Shown: positions 8,821-17,635 of the stretch, in pieces
Layout of the letters: every line of letters begins with the position of its first letter
How positions within the stretch are numbered: the first letter of the stretch is position 1
Origin: Mycobacterium alsense
GTDB taxonomy: Bacteria > Actinomycetota > Actinomycetes > Mycobacteriales > Mycobacteriaceae
DNA length: 64,000 nt
NCBI RefSeq assembly: GCF_002086635.1
Contig: NZ_MVHD01000007.1
Coordinates: 62,001-126,000, forward strand
Reading direction: 5' to 3'
Position numbers and translations under genes: made by a program
The notes under the pieces: model-generated
Told to the model about the DNA's origin: nothing
Database searches by the model: none
What the model saw: the letters and a program-made list of their open reading frames with translations, nothing else

Positions 8821-8882
8821 TTGTCCATCGGTGCGGTCGTGTATTTCGACCCGGAGGCGCGGCCCAGTAAAAGAGCGCAGTC

Positions 8883-9668
8883 GTGAGCACTGAGCTGACT
8901 CCATTGGTGACCGCAGGAGTGATCTTCGCCTGGGGAGGCGGCATCGCGTTTACGGCGACCGGTATGTATCTGAGTGTTCGCGGTCGCCGCCCGCACCCAC
9001 TCCTACTTCTGTGCATCTCGGCGATCTCCTTCTCATGGATCGAGGCGCCCTACGACTGGGCAATGTATGCACAATTCCCGCCTGCGCTCCCCCGCATGCC
9101 GCCGTGGTGGCCGTTGAACATGACGTGGGGTGGACTGCCCTCAGCCGTGCCGGTCGGCTATATCTCCTACTTCGTGCTACCCGCCGTGGCCGGCGCTGCA
9201 CTCGGGCGGTGGTTGAGTGCACGGTTCCGGTGGCGCATTCCGATCACACTTCTGACCGTCGGCCTGGCCGTTGGGTTCTGCTGGGCGTTGTTCTTCAACG
9301 CCGTCATCGGCGCGCGGCTCGGAGTCTTCTACTACGCCTACGTGATCCCCGGGCTCGGATTGTTCGAAGGGACTAAACACCAGTACCCGATCTACGACGC
9401 GCTCGCGATGGGCGTGCAGATGATGGTTTTTACCTACCTGCTCGGCCGCAGGGACTCCGAAGGACGAAACGTCATCGAGATGTGGTCCGACAAGGTCTCG
9501 AAGAGTCGTGCGCAATCGACAATCCTGTCTATCGTCGCTGTCGTCATCGTCGGAAACCTGGTCTACGGCGCCGTTTTCGCGCCTCATCTAATTACAAAGC
9601 TGGGCGGCTGGGTGACGTCGGGGACGACCGAGCAGCTGTTCCCCGGCGTACCCAACCAACCCCGTTAA
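8883..9668 (+). CDS. Second AveC-family (spirocyclase-like) membrane protein
   Basis: The protein has 261 residues with about six to seven hydrophobic segments. It shares local signatures with the larger protein at 5561-6697: an IEAPYDWAMYAQFPP loop, GVFYYAYVIPGLGLFEG, a TKHQYPIYD turn matching TPHQFPLLW, and a charged loop (RRDSEGRNVIEMWSDK) matching RDDTGRTVSEK. The pair are therefore diverged paralogues. GTG 8883 is used. It is the last gene of the rightward operon and converges on the P450 on the other strand. The function is inferred only from family resemblance. Confidence 0.65.
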   Translation: MSTELTPLVTAGVIFAWGGGIAFTATGMYLSVRGRRPHPLLLLCISAISFSWIEAPYDWAMYAQFPPALPRMPPWWPLNMTWGGLPSAVPVGYISYFVLPAVAGAALGRWLSARFRWRIPITLLTVGLAVGFCWALFFNAVIGARLGVFYYAYVIPGLGLFEGTKHQYPIYDALAMGVQMMVFTYLLGRRDSEGRNVIEMWSDKVSKSRAQSTILSIVAVVIVGNLVYGAVFAPHLITKLGGWVTSGTTEQLFPGVPNQPR

Positions 9669-10940
9669 CGCAACGATCCTCCGGCTTGCATCAGGCAGGC
9701 TTGAATTGAATATGAAGCTCGCGCAGTCCGCGCAGGATGAAGGTTGGCTCAGGGCATCGGCTGGGCCGTGGTGCGCTTCGGAGATGCGCAGGTCGGTCAT
9801 CCGGTCCAAGATACGGTTCAGCGAGATCCGCGCCTCAGCGCGGGCCAGCGGCGCCCCCGGGCATGAATGGTTGCCGCGGATGAATGCCACGTGTTCGCGC
9901 ACGTTGCGACGGTCGGGGTGAAAAGCGTCGGGTTCGTCGAACTTGCGAGCATCGCGGTTGCAGGCCCCGGGGAGCAGCATCACGATCGTACCGGCCGGGA
10001 CGGGTACGTCCCCGATGTGGGTCGATGTCCTGGCCATCCGAAAGTGTGCTTTGACAGGGCTTTCCAGTCGCAGCGTCTCTTCCAGGAACCCCGGGATGAG
10101 GCCGCGGTCCTCGCGGAGTGCGGTCTCGAAGTTTGGATTCTCGGCGATGATGCGAACCGCAGTGCTAACCAGTTTTGTGGTCGTCTCCGTTCCCGCTGCG
10201 AACAGAAAGGTCGACAAGTTCATTACGTCGACGATCTCCGGCGTAGATCCGTCGGGATATTTTGCCTGGGCCAGCTCGGTAAGCACATCGGCCCGAGGAG
10301 CGCGCCGGCGTTCCTCGATGTAGGCATGAAACTTTTGGGCGAGGAATTCCAGCGGATTATGGGAGCTGACTGACTCGTCGCCGATGGCACCGGCGAGTGA
10401 TTTGTCGAACGTTGCCCGAAACTCGTCGTGGTCTTCGGCGGGGACGCCGAGGAGATCGGCGATGACCAACAACGCGAACGGGTTGGCGTAATCGTGAAGG
10501 AATTCACACTCGCCGCGATCGATGAACGTGTCGAGCTGCTGATCGGCCAGCTGCCACATGAAATCTTCATTCTCGCGCAACCTCTTTGGGGTGAGGAGCT
10601 TGCTGAGAAGTCCGCGGGTGCGGGTGTGCTCGGGTGGGTCTTGGACGGCGATGTGTTCTGCCATGGGCAGTTGATCGCGGTGTTGCTCGATCAGTTCGGT
10701 GACATCATCACCGCCCGGGCCAAAGGGCAGACCAGACAGGGGCCCCGCGAACGAGACGCAGGACGAGAAGGCCGGGTTCTTGTAGACCTCGAGTGCCTCC
10801 TCGTAGCCGGTAACAGCTAGGACGCCGAACGGCGTTGCGGTCGTGACAGGGCACTTCGACCGTAAGTAGTCAAAGTATGGGTATGGATCGGGCACAAGGG
10901 ATTCGTCGGTGAGGAAGTCCACCGATTCGAAGTCGGTCAC
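9588..10940 (-). CDS. Cytochrome P450 with a frameshifted C-terminus
   Basis: The start is GTG 10940 with GAGGAGT upstream. It has the I-helix FAAGTETTTK, the ExxR motif ETLR, and the haem loop FIRGNHSCPGAPLAR with Cys at about 360. After DLRISEAHHGPADA the frame reads LSQPSSCADC and runs on to 9588, overlapping the AveC-like gene by 81 bp. One base is missing at about 9751. In the other frame the DNA encodes EPTFILRGLRELHIQF followed by a stop at 9691, the standard P450 C-terminal beta-strand. The intact protein would be about 416 residues and would end 22 bp from the convergent neighbour. It is either a recent mutation or a sequence error. Confidence 0.85.
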   Translation of the reverse strand: MTDFESVDFLTDESLVPDPYPYFDYLRSKCPVTTATPFGVLAVTGYEEALEVYKNPAFSSCVSFAGPLSGLPFGPGGDDVTELIEQHRDQLPMAEHIAVQDPPEHTRTRGLLSKLLTPKRLRENEDFMWQLADQQLDTFIDRGECEFLHDYANPFALLVIADLLGVPAEDHDEFRATFDKSLAGAIGDESVSSHNPLEFLAQKFHAYIEERRRAPRADVLTELAQAKYPDGSTPEIVDVMNLSTFLFAAGTETTTKLVSTAVRIIAENPNFETALREDRGLIPGFLEETLRLESPVKAHFRMARTSTHIGDVPVPAGTIVMLLPGACNRDARKFDEPDAFHPDRRNVREHVAFIRGNHSCPGAPLARAEARISLNRILDRMTDLRISEAHHGPADALSQPSSCADCASFIFNSSLPDASRRIVALTGLVGYAGEQLLGRPRRHPAAQLCN

Positions 10941-11108
10941 GAATCACTCCTCGCGTAATTCATGGACAATTGCATTTTGCACTCCTTAACCTGCGGGTAG
11001 CCCATCGTCTTAACCTCGGTGGTCGCCGAACCGCGGAAGCCGCAGCATCAACCGCCCACGCCGATCCATCGTGGCGTGGGGGCGCACCGGTGGAGCAGGC
11101 CCTCGTCG

Positions 11109-12221
11109 CTACTCCTCACCGAACCGACCGACCAGATGCGAATTAATCCCGTCTGAGTCAAGTTGCCGCGCAACGAGATAGCCCGCTCCCATCCAGCCTC
11201 GCCGAGTCCATTTGCCAAAGGACACTCTGGTACCCGGCGCGCCCGAAGCCGCGGGCATCATTTTCACTTTCTCAAGTGCCTCTTTGAGACCTCGTGGACT
11301 CAAGGGGTGAGCTAGGGTGATTGCGCGCACCAAAGTCGAGGCAACATCATGATTCACGACCGGAACGCAATACTGCGGGCGCCGCCCATACACAGCCTCA
11401 TATTTATCGAGGAATCGCTGGCCTACCGGGTTTTGTTCGTCGTATTGATCAACCCCGGTCCAGTTCATAAAGGCGTTCCACATCACCGGATTCATCCACG
11501 CATTTTGAAAAGCAGTGCTGGTGAAACGTGGTGGATCCCACTTGAGCGCCTCAAGCGCTGCGTTGATGAAGACAATCCCGAAACCGAAGCCGCAGTGCAC
11601 AAGTGCGCTGGGTTTGGCCTCGCACATCGCGTCCACGGCTTTGGTGACATCTTGGGCAGTCTGCGCCAATGACACTTCGGCGACGATACGTATTCCCCTG
11701 CGCCGACACTCGTCTTCAAAGTTTTTGCAGTAGTGGTGGCCGGACTCAGACTGCTCCACAAAGACTCCGACCTCCCGGTGCCCGCCCTTTTCGAGAAGAT
11801 CGGCCCAAAAGATCGGCTCATCGGTGAGGGAGCCCTGCGGAAACGAAAAAGTCCACTCCCCCAGCCAGTCGTCGCTACCGGTGACACTCAACGCAGGAAC
11901 CCGAAAACGCTCTTCGATAGCCTCCTTGGTCGGTACGCAATTATCGCTGATGTGCGGCCCGAACACGGCAAGGCATCCCTCGTCGACTAACTCCCCATAG
12001 GCATCGATCACAGCCTTCACTGAACCTTTGGGAAGGCCCTCGACCTCGCGGTAGATGATCTCGAGCGGGCGGTCGATGACACCCTGTTCGCGCGCCTCGT
12101 TGAACACCAAGTCGAACGGGTCGGTGAGGTCTTTTCGCATATCCTCCGGATATACATCCGGAAGGATGAAATCCATGATGTAGCCGATCTTTATGGGTTG
12201 AGCGGTGCTTTCGTAGGACAT
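11109..12221 (-). CDS. Type-I periplasmic-binding-fold protein (ABC substrate-binding/Leu-Ile-Val-like), no signal peptide
   Basis: The protein has 370 residues from ATG 12221, with GGAG just upstream. The sequence opens KIGYIMDFILPDVYPEDMRK and continues with LAVFGPHISDNC and VGVFVEQSESGHHYC. This is the two-lobed fold of branched-chain amino-acid-type binding proteins. Neither the chosen start nor the longer frame gives a signal peptide or lipobox, and no ABC permease or ATPase is nearby. A cytoplasmic ligand-binding or sensor role, like AmiC, is therefore more likely than transport. It lies downstream of the monooxygenase in the leftward operon. Confidence 0.75.
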   Translation of the reverse strand: MSYESTAQPIKIGYIMDFILPDVYPEDMRKDLTDPFDLVFNEAREQGVIDRPLEIIYREVEGLPKGSVKAVIDAYGELVDEGCLAVFGPHISDNCVPTKEAIEERFRVPALSVTGSDDWLGEWTFSFPQGSLTDEPIFWADLLEKGGHREVGVFVEQSESGHHYCKNFEDECRRRGIRIVAEVSLAQTAQDVTKAVDAMCEAKPSALVHCGFGFGIVFINAALEALKWDPPRFTSTAFQNAWMNPVMWNAFMNWTGVDQYDEQNPVGQRFLDKYEAVYGRRPQYCVPVVNHDVASTLVRAITLAHPLSPRGLKEALEKVKMMPAASGAPGTRVSFGKWTRRGWMGAGYLVARQLDSDGINSHLVGRFGEE

Positions 12222-12332
12222 TTCAACTCCAGTAATGTGACGACATAAGTGCGGGTTTGGTGACTCACAGAGCTTGGGACGACGCAATCACCTCGCGTTC
12301 AATTTCGAGTCTTTGCGACAACGCTTCTTGGA

Positions 12333-14183
12333 TCACGTTTCGACTACCAGACCCGACAGATCGTCGCTCGAACGCCAGTCTGCTAAAAGCTGCTCCCACG
12401 CGTAGTACCCGAGTCCGTAGGTCTCACCGGTATAGATCCGTGGCCGCAGCTCTCCTTGTTCGTCCGCCACTTCCTGACCGTCGTTGTTGAAGTATCCCGG
12501 CGTGCATTCCCGGAAGAACGCGGAGGTGTCGACAGCGACTTCGCGGACGTGGTTGACATACGCATCTTGCGCTTCCAGGCTGGGCTCCACCGTCCGAGCT
12601 CCGCGGCTGACCGCTTGGCTGATGATCCATGCGATATGACGGCCCTGGTAATTGAAGGTCTCAGTGGTTGAGGCGTTGAATCCACCTTGAAAGAAGCCCA
12701 CGAAGAACTGATTTGGGAATCCGTGGGTCATCACACCGTGAAGCGTCCGGAACTCATGTGCCCAATGGTCGTACAGTGATTGACCACCCCGGCCCGATAC
12801 TTTGTCGATCCCCCAACGTCGTTGGAGGTCGCTGGTCACTTCGAACCCGCTCGCGAAAATCAGACAGTCAACCTCGTATTCGGAGGATTCGTGCATGAAG
12901 CCGCGGGCCGTTATGCGCTCCACACCTCGCGTAGGAGAAACATCGAGGAGCCGCACATTCGGCCGATTGAACGTGGGATAGAACTCGTCGCTCGACGCGG
13001 GCCGCTTGCACATGTGCCGATACCAGGGTTTGAGGATAGCCGCGGTCTCTTTGTCCTTCACCACAGCGTCGACGCGTGCTCGCAAGCGCTCCATGACGCG
13101 GAAATCCATCGCCTCGCGCTTTGCCAGGAACTCCTCAGGCGATTGAGGCCAACCCGCTTCGTCGAATTCAGCCGCGAGGTTCCTGTTGATCTCTGTCCAG
13201 ATGTCACAGATGCGGTCCTGTTCACCCGGTATCAACCCGTCGATCGCGGCATGGTGGAAGTTGATCTGTCGTTCGCGCTGCCAGCCCGGCTGTAGTGTCG
13301 CAACCCATGATGGGTCCGTCGGAGTGTTATGGCGTTCATCGACGGTCGAAGGTGTGCGTTGAAGCACGTACAACTGCTTGGCGTATCTGGCCAGGTACGG
13401 AACTACTTGAATGGCGGAAACGCCGGTACCGACGACCGCCACACGTTTGTCGTTCAGCCTATCGAGAACTGGTTCGCGCTGGTCCCCGCCGGTATATTCG
13501 TAATCCCAACGGGCAGTATGGAAGATCTTGCCCTGGAAGCCCTCGAGTCCCGGCACGTTGGGCACCTTCGGTGTATTGATCGGGCCCATCGCCATGATGA
13601 TGAATCGAGCTCGTAGAGCGTCACCGCGATCGGTGCTGATACGCCAGCGTTTGATTGATTCATCCCATCGCAATGCGTTGACGCACGTGTGAAACAACGC
13701 ACCCTTATACAGCCCGAATTTGCGTGCAACGCCTTGGCAATACTCGCGGATCTCGAGACCGTCGGCGAACTTCTTGGAGGGGAAGAACTGCATCTCCTCG
13801 AGCAGCGGAAGATAACAAAAAGCGTCGTTGTCACATGACAGGCCAGGGTATCTGTTCCAATACCACACTCCTCCGAAATCTCCTGCCTGCTCGATGATTC
13901 GGAAATCGGTCACACCGGCCCTACGCAAGTGGTAGCCGGCAAGGACGCCCGCCCAACCACCACCGAGTACGACGACATCCACGTCATCGCTTACCGCCTG
14001 GCGCGACACCCGAGGCGTGTACGGGTCGCTGTAGTCAAGTGCCTCAGCATCTTCGAAAGCAGGTGCGTACTGCTCCTGACCGTCGAGGCGGAGCCGGCGA
14101 TCCCGCTCCTCGCGGTACTTGTTCTTCAGGGACGGGATGTCTACCGCATGTGGGGCAGGAACGTTAGTGGGATCGCAGTTCAT
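12333..14183 (-). CDS. Flavin-containing Baeyer-Villiger monooxygenase
   Basis: The protein has 616 residues. It has an N-terminal extension of about 65 residues, the FAD site VVLGGGWAGVLAGYHL (72-87), the Baeyer-Villiger fingerprint FQGKIFHTARW (F-x-G-x3-H-x3-W, 216-226), and the NADPH site VVGTGVSAIQ (251-260). The length fits the type I class that includes phenylacetone, cyclododecanone and steroid monooxygenases. It inserts oxygen next to a ketone, giving an ester or lactone. ATGA overlap with the upstream P450 stop shows tight coupling, and AAGGA lies 8 bp before the start. In this cluster it probably opens a ring or removes an acyl side chain. Confidence 0.92.
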   Translation of the reverse strand: MNCDPTNVPAPHAVDIPSLKNKYREERDRRLRLDGQEQYAPAFEDAEALDYSDPYTPRVSRQAVSDDVDVVVLGGGWAGVLAGYHLRRAGVTDFRIIEQAGDFGGVWYWNRYPGLSCDNDAFCYLPLLEEMQFFPSKKFADGLEIREYCQGVARKFGLYKGALFHTCVNALRWDESIKRWRISTDRGDALRARFIIMAMGPINTPKVPNVPGLEGFQGKIFHTARWDYEYTGGDQREPVLDRLNDKRVAVVGTGVSAIQVVPYLARYAKQLYVLQRTPSTVDERHNTPTDPSWVATLQPGWQRERQINFHHAAIDGLIPGEQDRICDIWTEINRNLAAEFDEAGWPQSPEEFLAKREAMDFRVMERLRARVDAVVKDKETAAILKPWYRHMCKRPASSDEFYPTFNRPNVRLLDVSPTRGVERITARGFMHESSEYEVDCLIFASGFEVTSDLQRRWGIDKVSGRGGQSLYDHWAHEFRTLHGVMTHGFPNQFFVGFFQGGFNASTTETFNYQGRHIAWIISQAVSRGARTVEPSLEAQDAYVNHVREVAVDTSAFFRECTPGYFNNDGQEVADEQGELRPRIYTGETYGLGYYAWEQLLADWRSSDDLSGLVVET

Positions 14184-15502
14184 CGGCTAAGTCCTTCGGC
14201 GGTCTGCGGCGCGAACCGTAGTGGAAGACGTTCCATTGCAAGCAGAGCGGCATTCGGTAGGTACCGGATGTCTTCGATCGGTATCGCCAGGCTGATGTTT
14301 TTCATCCGCCTCGCTGTTTGCTTCGCCGCCACCAGCAGTTGCATACGAGCCAGTGAGATGCCCAAACACAAATGTGCGCCAGCTCCGAATGTCAAGCTCT
14401 TTCGTATGTTGATTCGACTCGCATCAAACTGGCGCGGGCACTCGAAGACCGCTTCGTCATCGTTTGCTGAGGCGAACAGAATAAGTAGATGTGCGCCCTC
14501 GGGAAGCGGTGTGTCGCCCAAGGTCACCGGCTGGGTTGTCACACGCGATAATGCGCGTACCGGTGGCTCGAGCCGCATGAGTTCCTCGACGAAACGGCCC
14601 ATCTGCGAATCGTCGTCGGCCGCGGCGTAGAACTGCTGGGCGATCGCGGTGTCCGTCGCGACCTTGAAAAGGATGTTGGTGAACGCCGTCGACATCGAGT
14701 CATGGGTGTTGATGAGAAGCATCCGCGCGGTTGCCACCAACTCTTCGAACGTCAGCGGCTCCTCGTCTGGTGTGTCGGCCCTGATGATGTCTGACAGCAT
14801 GTCGTCTTCGGGTGTCTCCATTCGTTTTTCGACGAGTGCAATCAGATAGTTCTGCATCTCACAGAGCTCTTGAGCCGCCCGGATCATGTCATCACGCGTA
14901 TTGGTCAGACTGAATTGCGACAGATAAGCGCTGCCCCAGCGCTTGATCGTGCCCATGTCGAGATCGTCAACCTGTAGTTGTTGCATGCTGAAGGCAATCG
15001 CCATCGGCAAAGCCAGATCGTGCAAACCGTCCGCCTCACCGCATTCGATGAACTTGTCGATCAGCTCGTCGACGAGCCGCTCAAATTGCGGTTCAAGAGC
15101 CTTCATGCGCCGCCTGCCGAATGCCTGCGACAGTAGACGGCGCACGCGGGTATGCCGCGGCGGATCGATGTTCGCCACGTCCGGGAAAAAGCCGCCGCCC
15201 TCGCGCGCGAGGATCTCTTTCATCTCATCAAGGTGGCCGTGGGCCATCTGCCGGTAATATCCCAGCTCCTGGGAGAAGACGACCGGATCTCGAAGCACCG
15301 CCATCAGGTCCTCGTGTCGCGAGACCAGGTACATCCCGAGGTCGGTTTCGTAGTGCACCGGGTCCCCGTCGCGAAGAGCCCGGTAGTAGGCGAAGGGCTT
15401 CACCTGAATAGCCGGGTCGATGAAGGAGACGCCCGCAAGGGATTCCAGTCGCTCTTGGCCTACCGGGCATCCGGCGGTCGAATTGGTGCCTCGTGTCGTC
15501 AC
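14180..15502 (-). CDS. Cytochrome P450
   Basis: The protein has about 440 residues from GTG 15502, which has AAGGA seven bases upstream. ATG 15520 is also possible but has no ribosome site. The haem loop is LTFGAGAHLCLGISLAR with Cys at about 379, and ExxR is EELMR. The I-helix reads INTHDSMSTA: the usual acid-Thr pair is Asp-Ser, and the preceding glycine is His. This alters the proton relay region, so the oxygen chemistry may be unusual. It overlaps the monooxygenase by 4 bp and follows the acyl-CoA ligase by about 20 bp. Confidence 0.9.
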   Translation of the reverse strand: MTTRGTNSTAGCPVGQERLESLAGVSFIDPAIQVKPFAYYRALRDGDPVHYETDLGMYLVSRHEDLMAVLRDPVVFSQELGYYRQMAHGHLDEMKEILAREGGGFFPDVANIDPPRHTRVRRLLSQAFGRRRMKALEPQFERLVDELIDKFIECGEADGLHDLALPMAIAFSMQQLQVDDLDMGTIKRWGSAYLSQFSLTNTRDDMIRAAQELCEMQNYLIALVEKRMETPEDDMLSDIIRADTPDEEPLTFEELVATARMLLINTHDSMSTAFTNILFKVATDTAIAQQFYAAADDDSQMGRFVEELMRLEPPVRALSRVTTQPVTLGDTPLPEGAHLLILFASANDDEAVFECPRQFDASRINIRKSLTFGAGAHLCLGISLARMQLLVAAKQTARRMKNISLAIPIEDIRYLPNAALLAMERLPLRFAPQTAEGLSR

Positions 15503-15522
15503 AATCCTGTCCTTCAACATCA

Positions 15523-17163
15523 CTAGTTGGACAGCGCGGTCGCTTGTCCGCGGTATCCCTGGGTCAGCCTGTCCCAGGTGCGAGGACCTATTCCTCGCTT
15601 CCGCAACTCGGCCTTGATGATGCGTAAAGTCGCCTGGGTCTTTGGTAGGTCGTCGACGAACTCGATATAGCGCGGCACCATGAAGCGCGCCATGCGCGAC
15701 TCGAGGTCCGCGCACAACTCCTCGGGGTCGATGGACGATTCGGAGCGCTTCACCGCGAACAGTAGGATCTCGTCTTCGGCGGTGTCGGCCGGCACTCCCA
15801 CGGCGGCACACTCGACGATTTCCGAATTGCGCAGCACGTCCGCTTCGACCTCGAAAGAGGAGATATTCTCACCCCGCCGCCGGATCACGTCCTTGAGCCG
15901 GTCGACGAACATGTAATCACCGTCCGCGGTGCGGACGAGCGCATCTCCCGTATGGAACCAGCCGTTGCGCCACGCGACCGCCGTGGCGCCGTCGTTGTTC
16001 AGGTAGCCCGCGTTCATCACCCACGGCACGGCTGCACGCACGATGCACTCCCCCGGTGTGCCGTCTGGAACCTCGTAGTCATGCTCATCCACCAGGCGAA
16101 CCTCGAAACCGGGATACCCTTCGCGGAGGCGACCCACAGTGCGCTCGTTCGTAGGGTTCCACCCGGAGCAAATCGCGACACCGCCCTCCGTACTGTTGTA
16201 GACGGTGCAGATGCGGGTATTGAATCTCTCGCTGAATTCCTTATAGCAGGCGCCGAGCGGAGCCATGAAGAGATTCTTGAGTGACGTACCATCCGTTGGG
16301 CTTTCGGCAACCCTCAACAACAGATCCGCCATTGATCCGACGAGCATGCCAGTCGTTATGTTGAACTCTGAAACGTCCTGCCAGAACCTGGTGAGCGCAA
16401 ATCGCGGCCTCATGACAACACGCGCGCCGACCATGGCCGCGTGATACGGGATTGACTTCGATCCAAAGTGAGCATGAGACGTGGTGCAATAGAAGATGTC
16501 TGACGAGTCGAGATCCTCGAAGGGGAACGTTCCCAGGTTGATCGAGTGCAACTGCGCCCATGGCAACTTTACCGCCTTAGAGGGGCCCGTCGTGCCTGAT
16601 GTGTAGGTGATACAGGCAATGTCGTGCGGTTCGGGCTCCCGCATCCGTGTTCGCGCAAGGTTGACATCGGAATCGAGCGCATCCACCGTCACGACCGGCA
16701 GCTTCGCTCCAGGCTCGTGGTGGTATCCGCCACTGTCGATATTGTCGATTACGAGCACTCGCTTGACCGTTGTCAGTTCCGAGGCAACGGCGTCGACGAA
16801 CGGCAGGTATTGCTCGGCAACGACGAGTAATTCGGGCTGGCAATTGTTGATCGCATATGCGAGCATGCGGCCCCGGAACTCGGGATTCGTTGCGGCATCT
16901 ATAGCGCCGACGCTCGAGAGGCCCAGCCATACGACCAACGATTCGACGCCGGCGTCGAGGATGGTGGCAACAACGTCACCCGTTTCCACGTCCAGCGCGA
17001 GGAAGCGCGCCGCCCAGAGGATCATCGCCTGTTGGAACTGCTCCCAGGTTGCCGATGCGCCGTCCACCGTATGCAGGAACTCCCTATGGGGATCTGCTTC
17101 GGCCATGCGATTCACGATGGCGGGCAGCGTCTCTCGAGAACGCGAGTCAGAAGCCCAACGCAT
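15523..17163 (-). CDS. AMP-forming acyl-CoA ligase (CaiC/FadD-like)
   Basis: The protein has 546 residues from ATG 17163, with GGAG six bases upstream. The adenylation motifs are TYTSGTTGPSKAVK (A3), VYNSTEGG (A5), GWFHTGD (A7) and DRLKDVIRRRGENISS (A8). The C-terminal A10 segment reads LPKTQATLRIIKAELR, with Arg at the place usually held by the catalytic Lys of TGKxxK; several CaiC-like ligases show this too. It would charge a carboxylic acid intermediate with CoA before beta-oxidation by the neighbouring dehydrogenases and crotonase. The leftward operon context supports a degradative role. Confidence 0.88.
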   Translation of the reverse strand: MRWASDSRSRETLPAIVNRMAEADPHREFLHTVDGASATWEQFQQAMILWAARFLALDVETGDVVATILDAGVESLVVWLGLSSVGAIDAATNPEFRGRMLAYAINNCQPELLVVAEQYLPFVDAVASELTTVKRVLVIDNIDSGGYHHEPGAKLPVVTVDALDSDVNLARTRMREPEPHDIACITYTSGTTGPSKAVKLPWAQLHSINLGTFPFEDLDSSDIFYCTTSHAHFGSKSIPYHAAMVGARVVMRPRFALTRFWQDVSEFNITTGMLVGSMADLLLRVAESPTDGTSLKNLFMAPLGACYKEFSERFNTRICTVYNSTEGGVAICSGWNPTNERTVGRLREGYPGFEVRLVDEHDYEVPDGTPGECIVRAAVPWVMNAGYLNNDGATAVAWRNGWFHTGDALVRTADGDYMFVDRLKDVIRRRGENISSFEVEADVLRNSEIVECAAVGVPADTAEDEILLFAVKRSESSIDPEELCADLESRMARFMVPRYIEFVDDLPKTQATLRIIKAELRKRGIGPRTWDRLTQGYRGQATALSN

Positions 17164-17207
17164 TGCGCACTCCTGCAATGATTCCGACGCGTACCTGCCC
17201 GATCGTT

Positions 17208-17576
17208 TCACGTGTATTTCCAGAAGGCCCGCATCATCGTGATCTTGCCTTCTTGGTTGAACGTGAAGTGATCCACGAGGGGGCCGACATGCTGCATCGC
17301 ACCGTTGCGAGTCACTACGCCGTGCAGAATGGCAATGGCCTCATTGCCACACACGATCACTTCACGCTCAAGCCATAGCTTCATGGGAGTTAGATCCTCG
17401 ACCATCTTCCAGAAGGTCGTTCCTATGGCCGCAATGCCGCGAAACGTATCGACTCCCACGGGATCTTCCAGGACGGCGTTGTCATCCCACAGGGCGAGCC
17501 AGCCATCTTTGTCGTGATCGCTGAGAGTCTGGCAGTGCGCGTTGATCGCCGCATTTATCGCTTCGGCATCTGGCAT
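17208..17576 (-). CDS. SnoaL/ketosteroid-isomerase-like protein
   Basis: The protein has 122 residues from ATG 17576, with GAGGA just upstream. It aligns well with bacterial delta-5-3-ketosteroid isomerase: D38 in VLEDPVG matches the general base, and D102 in PLVDHFTF matches the second acid (Asp99). The residue at the catalytic tyrosine position (Tyr14) is His14. It may be an isomerase with changed oxyanion chemistry, or a related hydratase or cyclase. Its place between the crotonase and the ligase gene suggests a step on a CoA-linked or keto intermediate. Confidence 0.75.
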   Translation of the reverse strand: MPDAEAINAAINAHCQTLSDHDKDGWLALWDDNAVLEDPVGVDTFRGIAAIGTTFWKMVEDLTPMKLWLEREVIVCGNEAIAILHGVVTRNGAMQHVGPLVDHFTFNQEGKITMMRAFWKYT

Positions 17577-17616
17577 CTCTTCCTCGTTTCGGTCCTTCGT
17601 TGACACCTCAAAATCG

Positions 17617-17626
17617 GAACATGTTC
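17617..17626. promoter_or_regulatory. 10-bp palindrome between crotonase and isomerase-like genes
   Basis: GAACATGTTC is a perfect palindrome about 40 bp upstream of the isomerase-like start. It contains AACnnGTT, the core of the mycobacterial KstR operator, but lacks the flanking T and A of that consensus. An internal operator is possible; a KstR site is not established. Confidence 0.25.
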
Positions 17627-17635
17627 GGGCGGAGC

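Noticed and set aside
17617..17626. KstR operator
   Set aside because: The AACnnGTT core is present, but the flanking T and A of the KstR consensus are missing, and only one such site was noticed.
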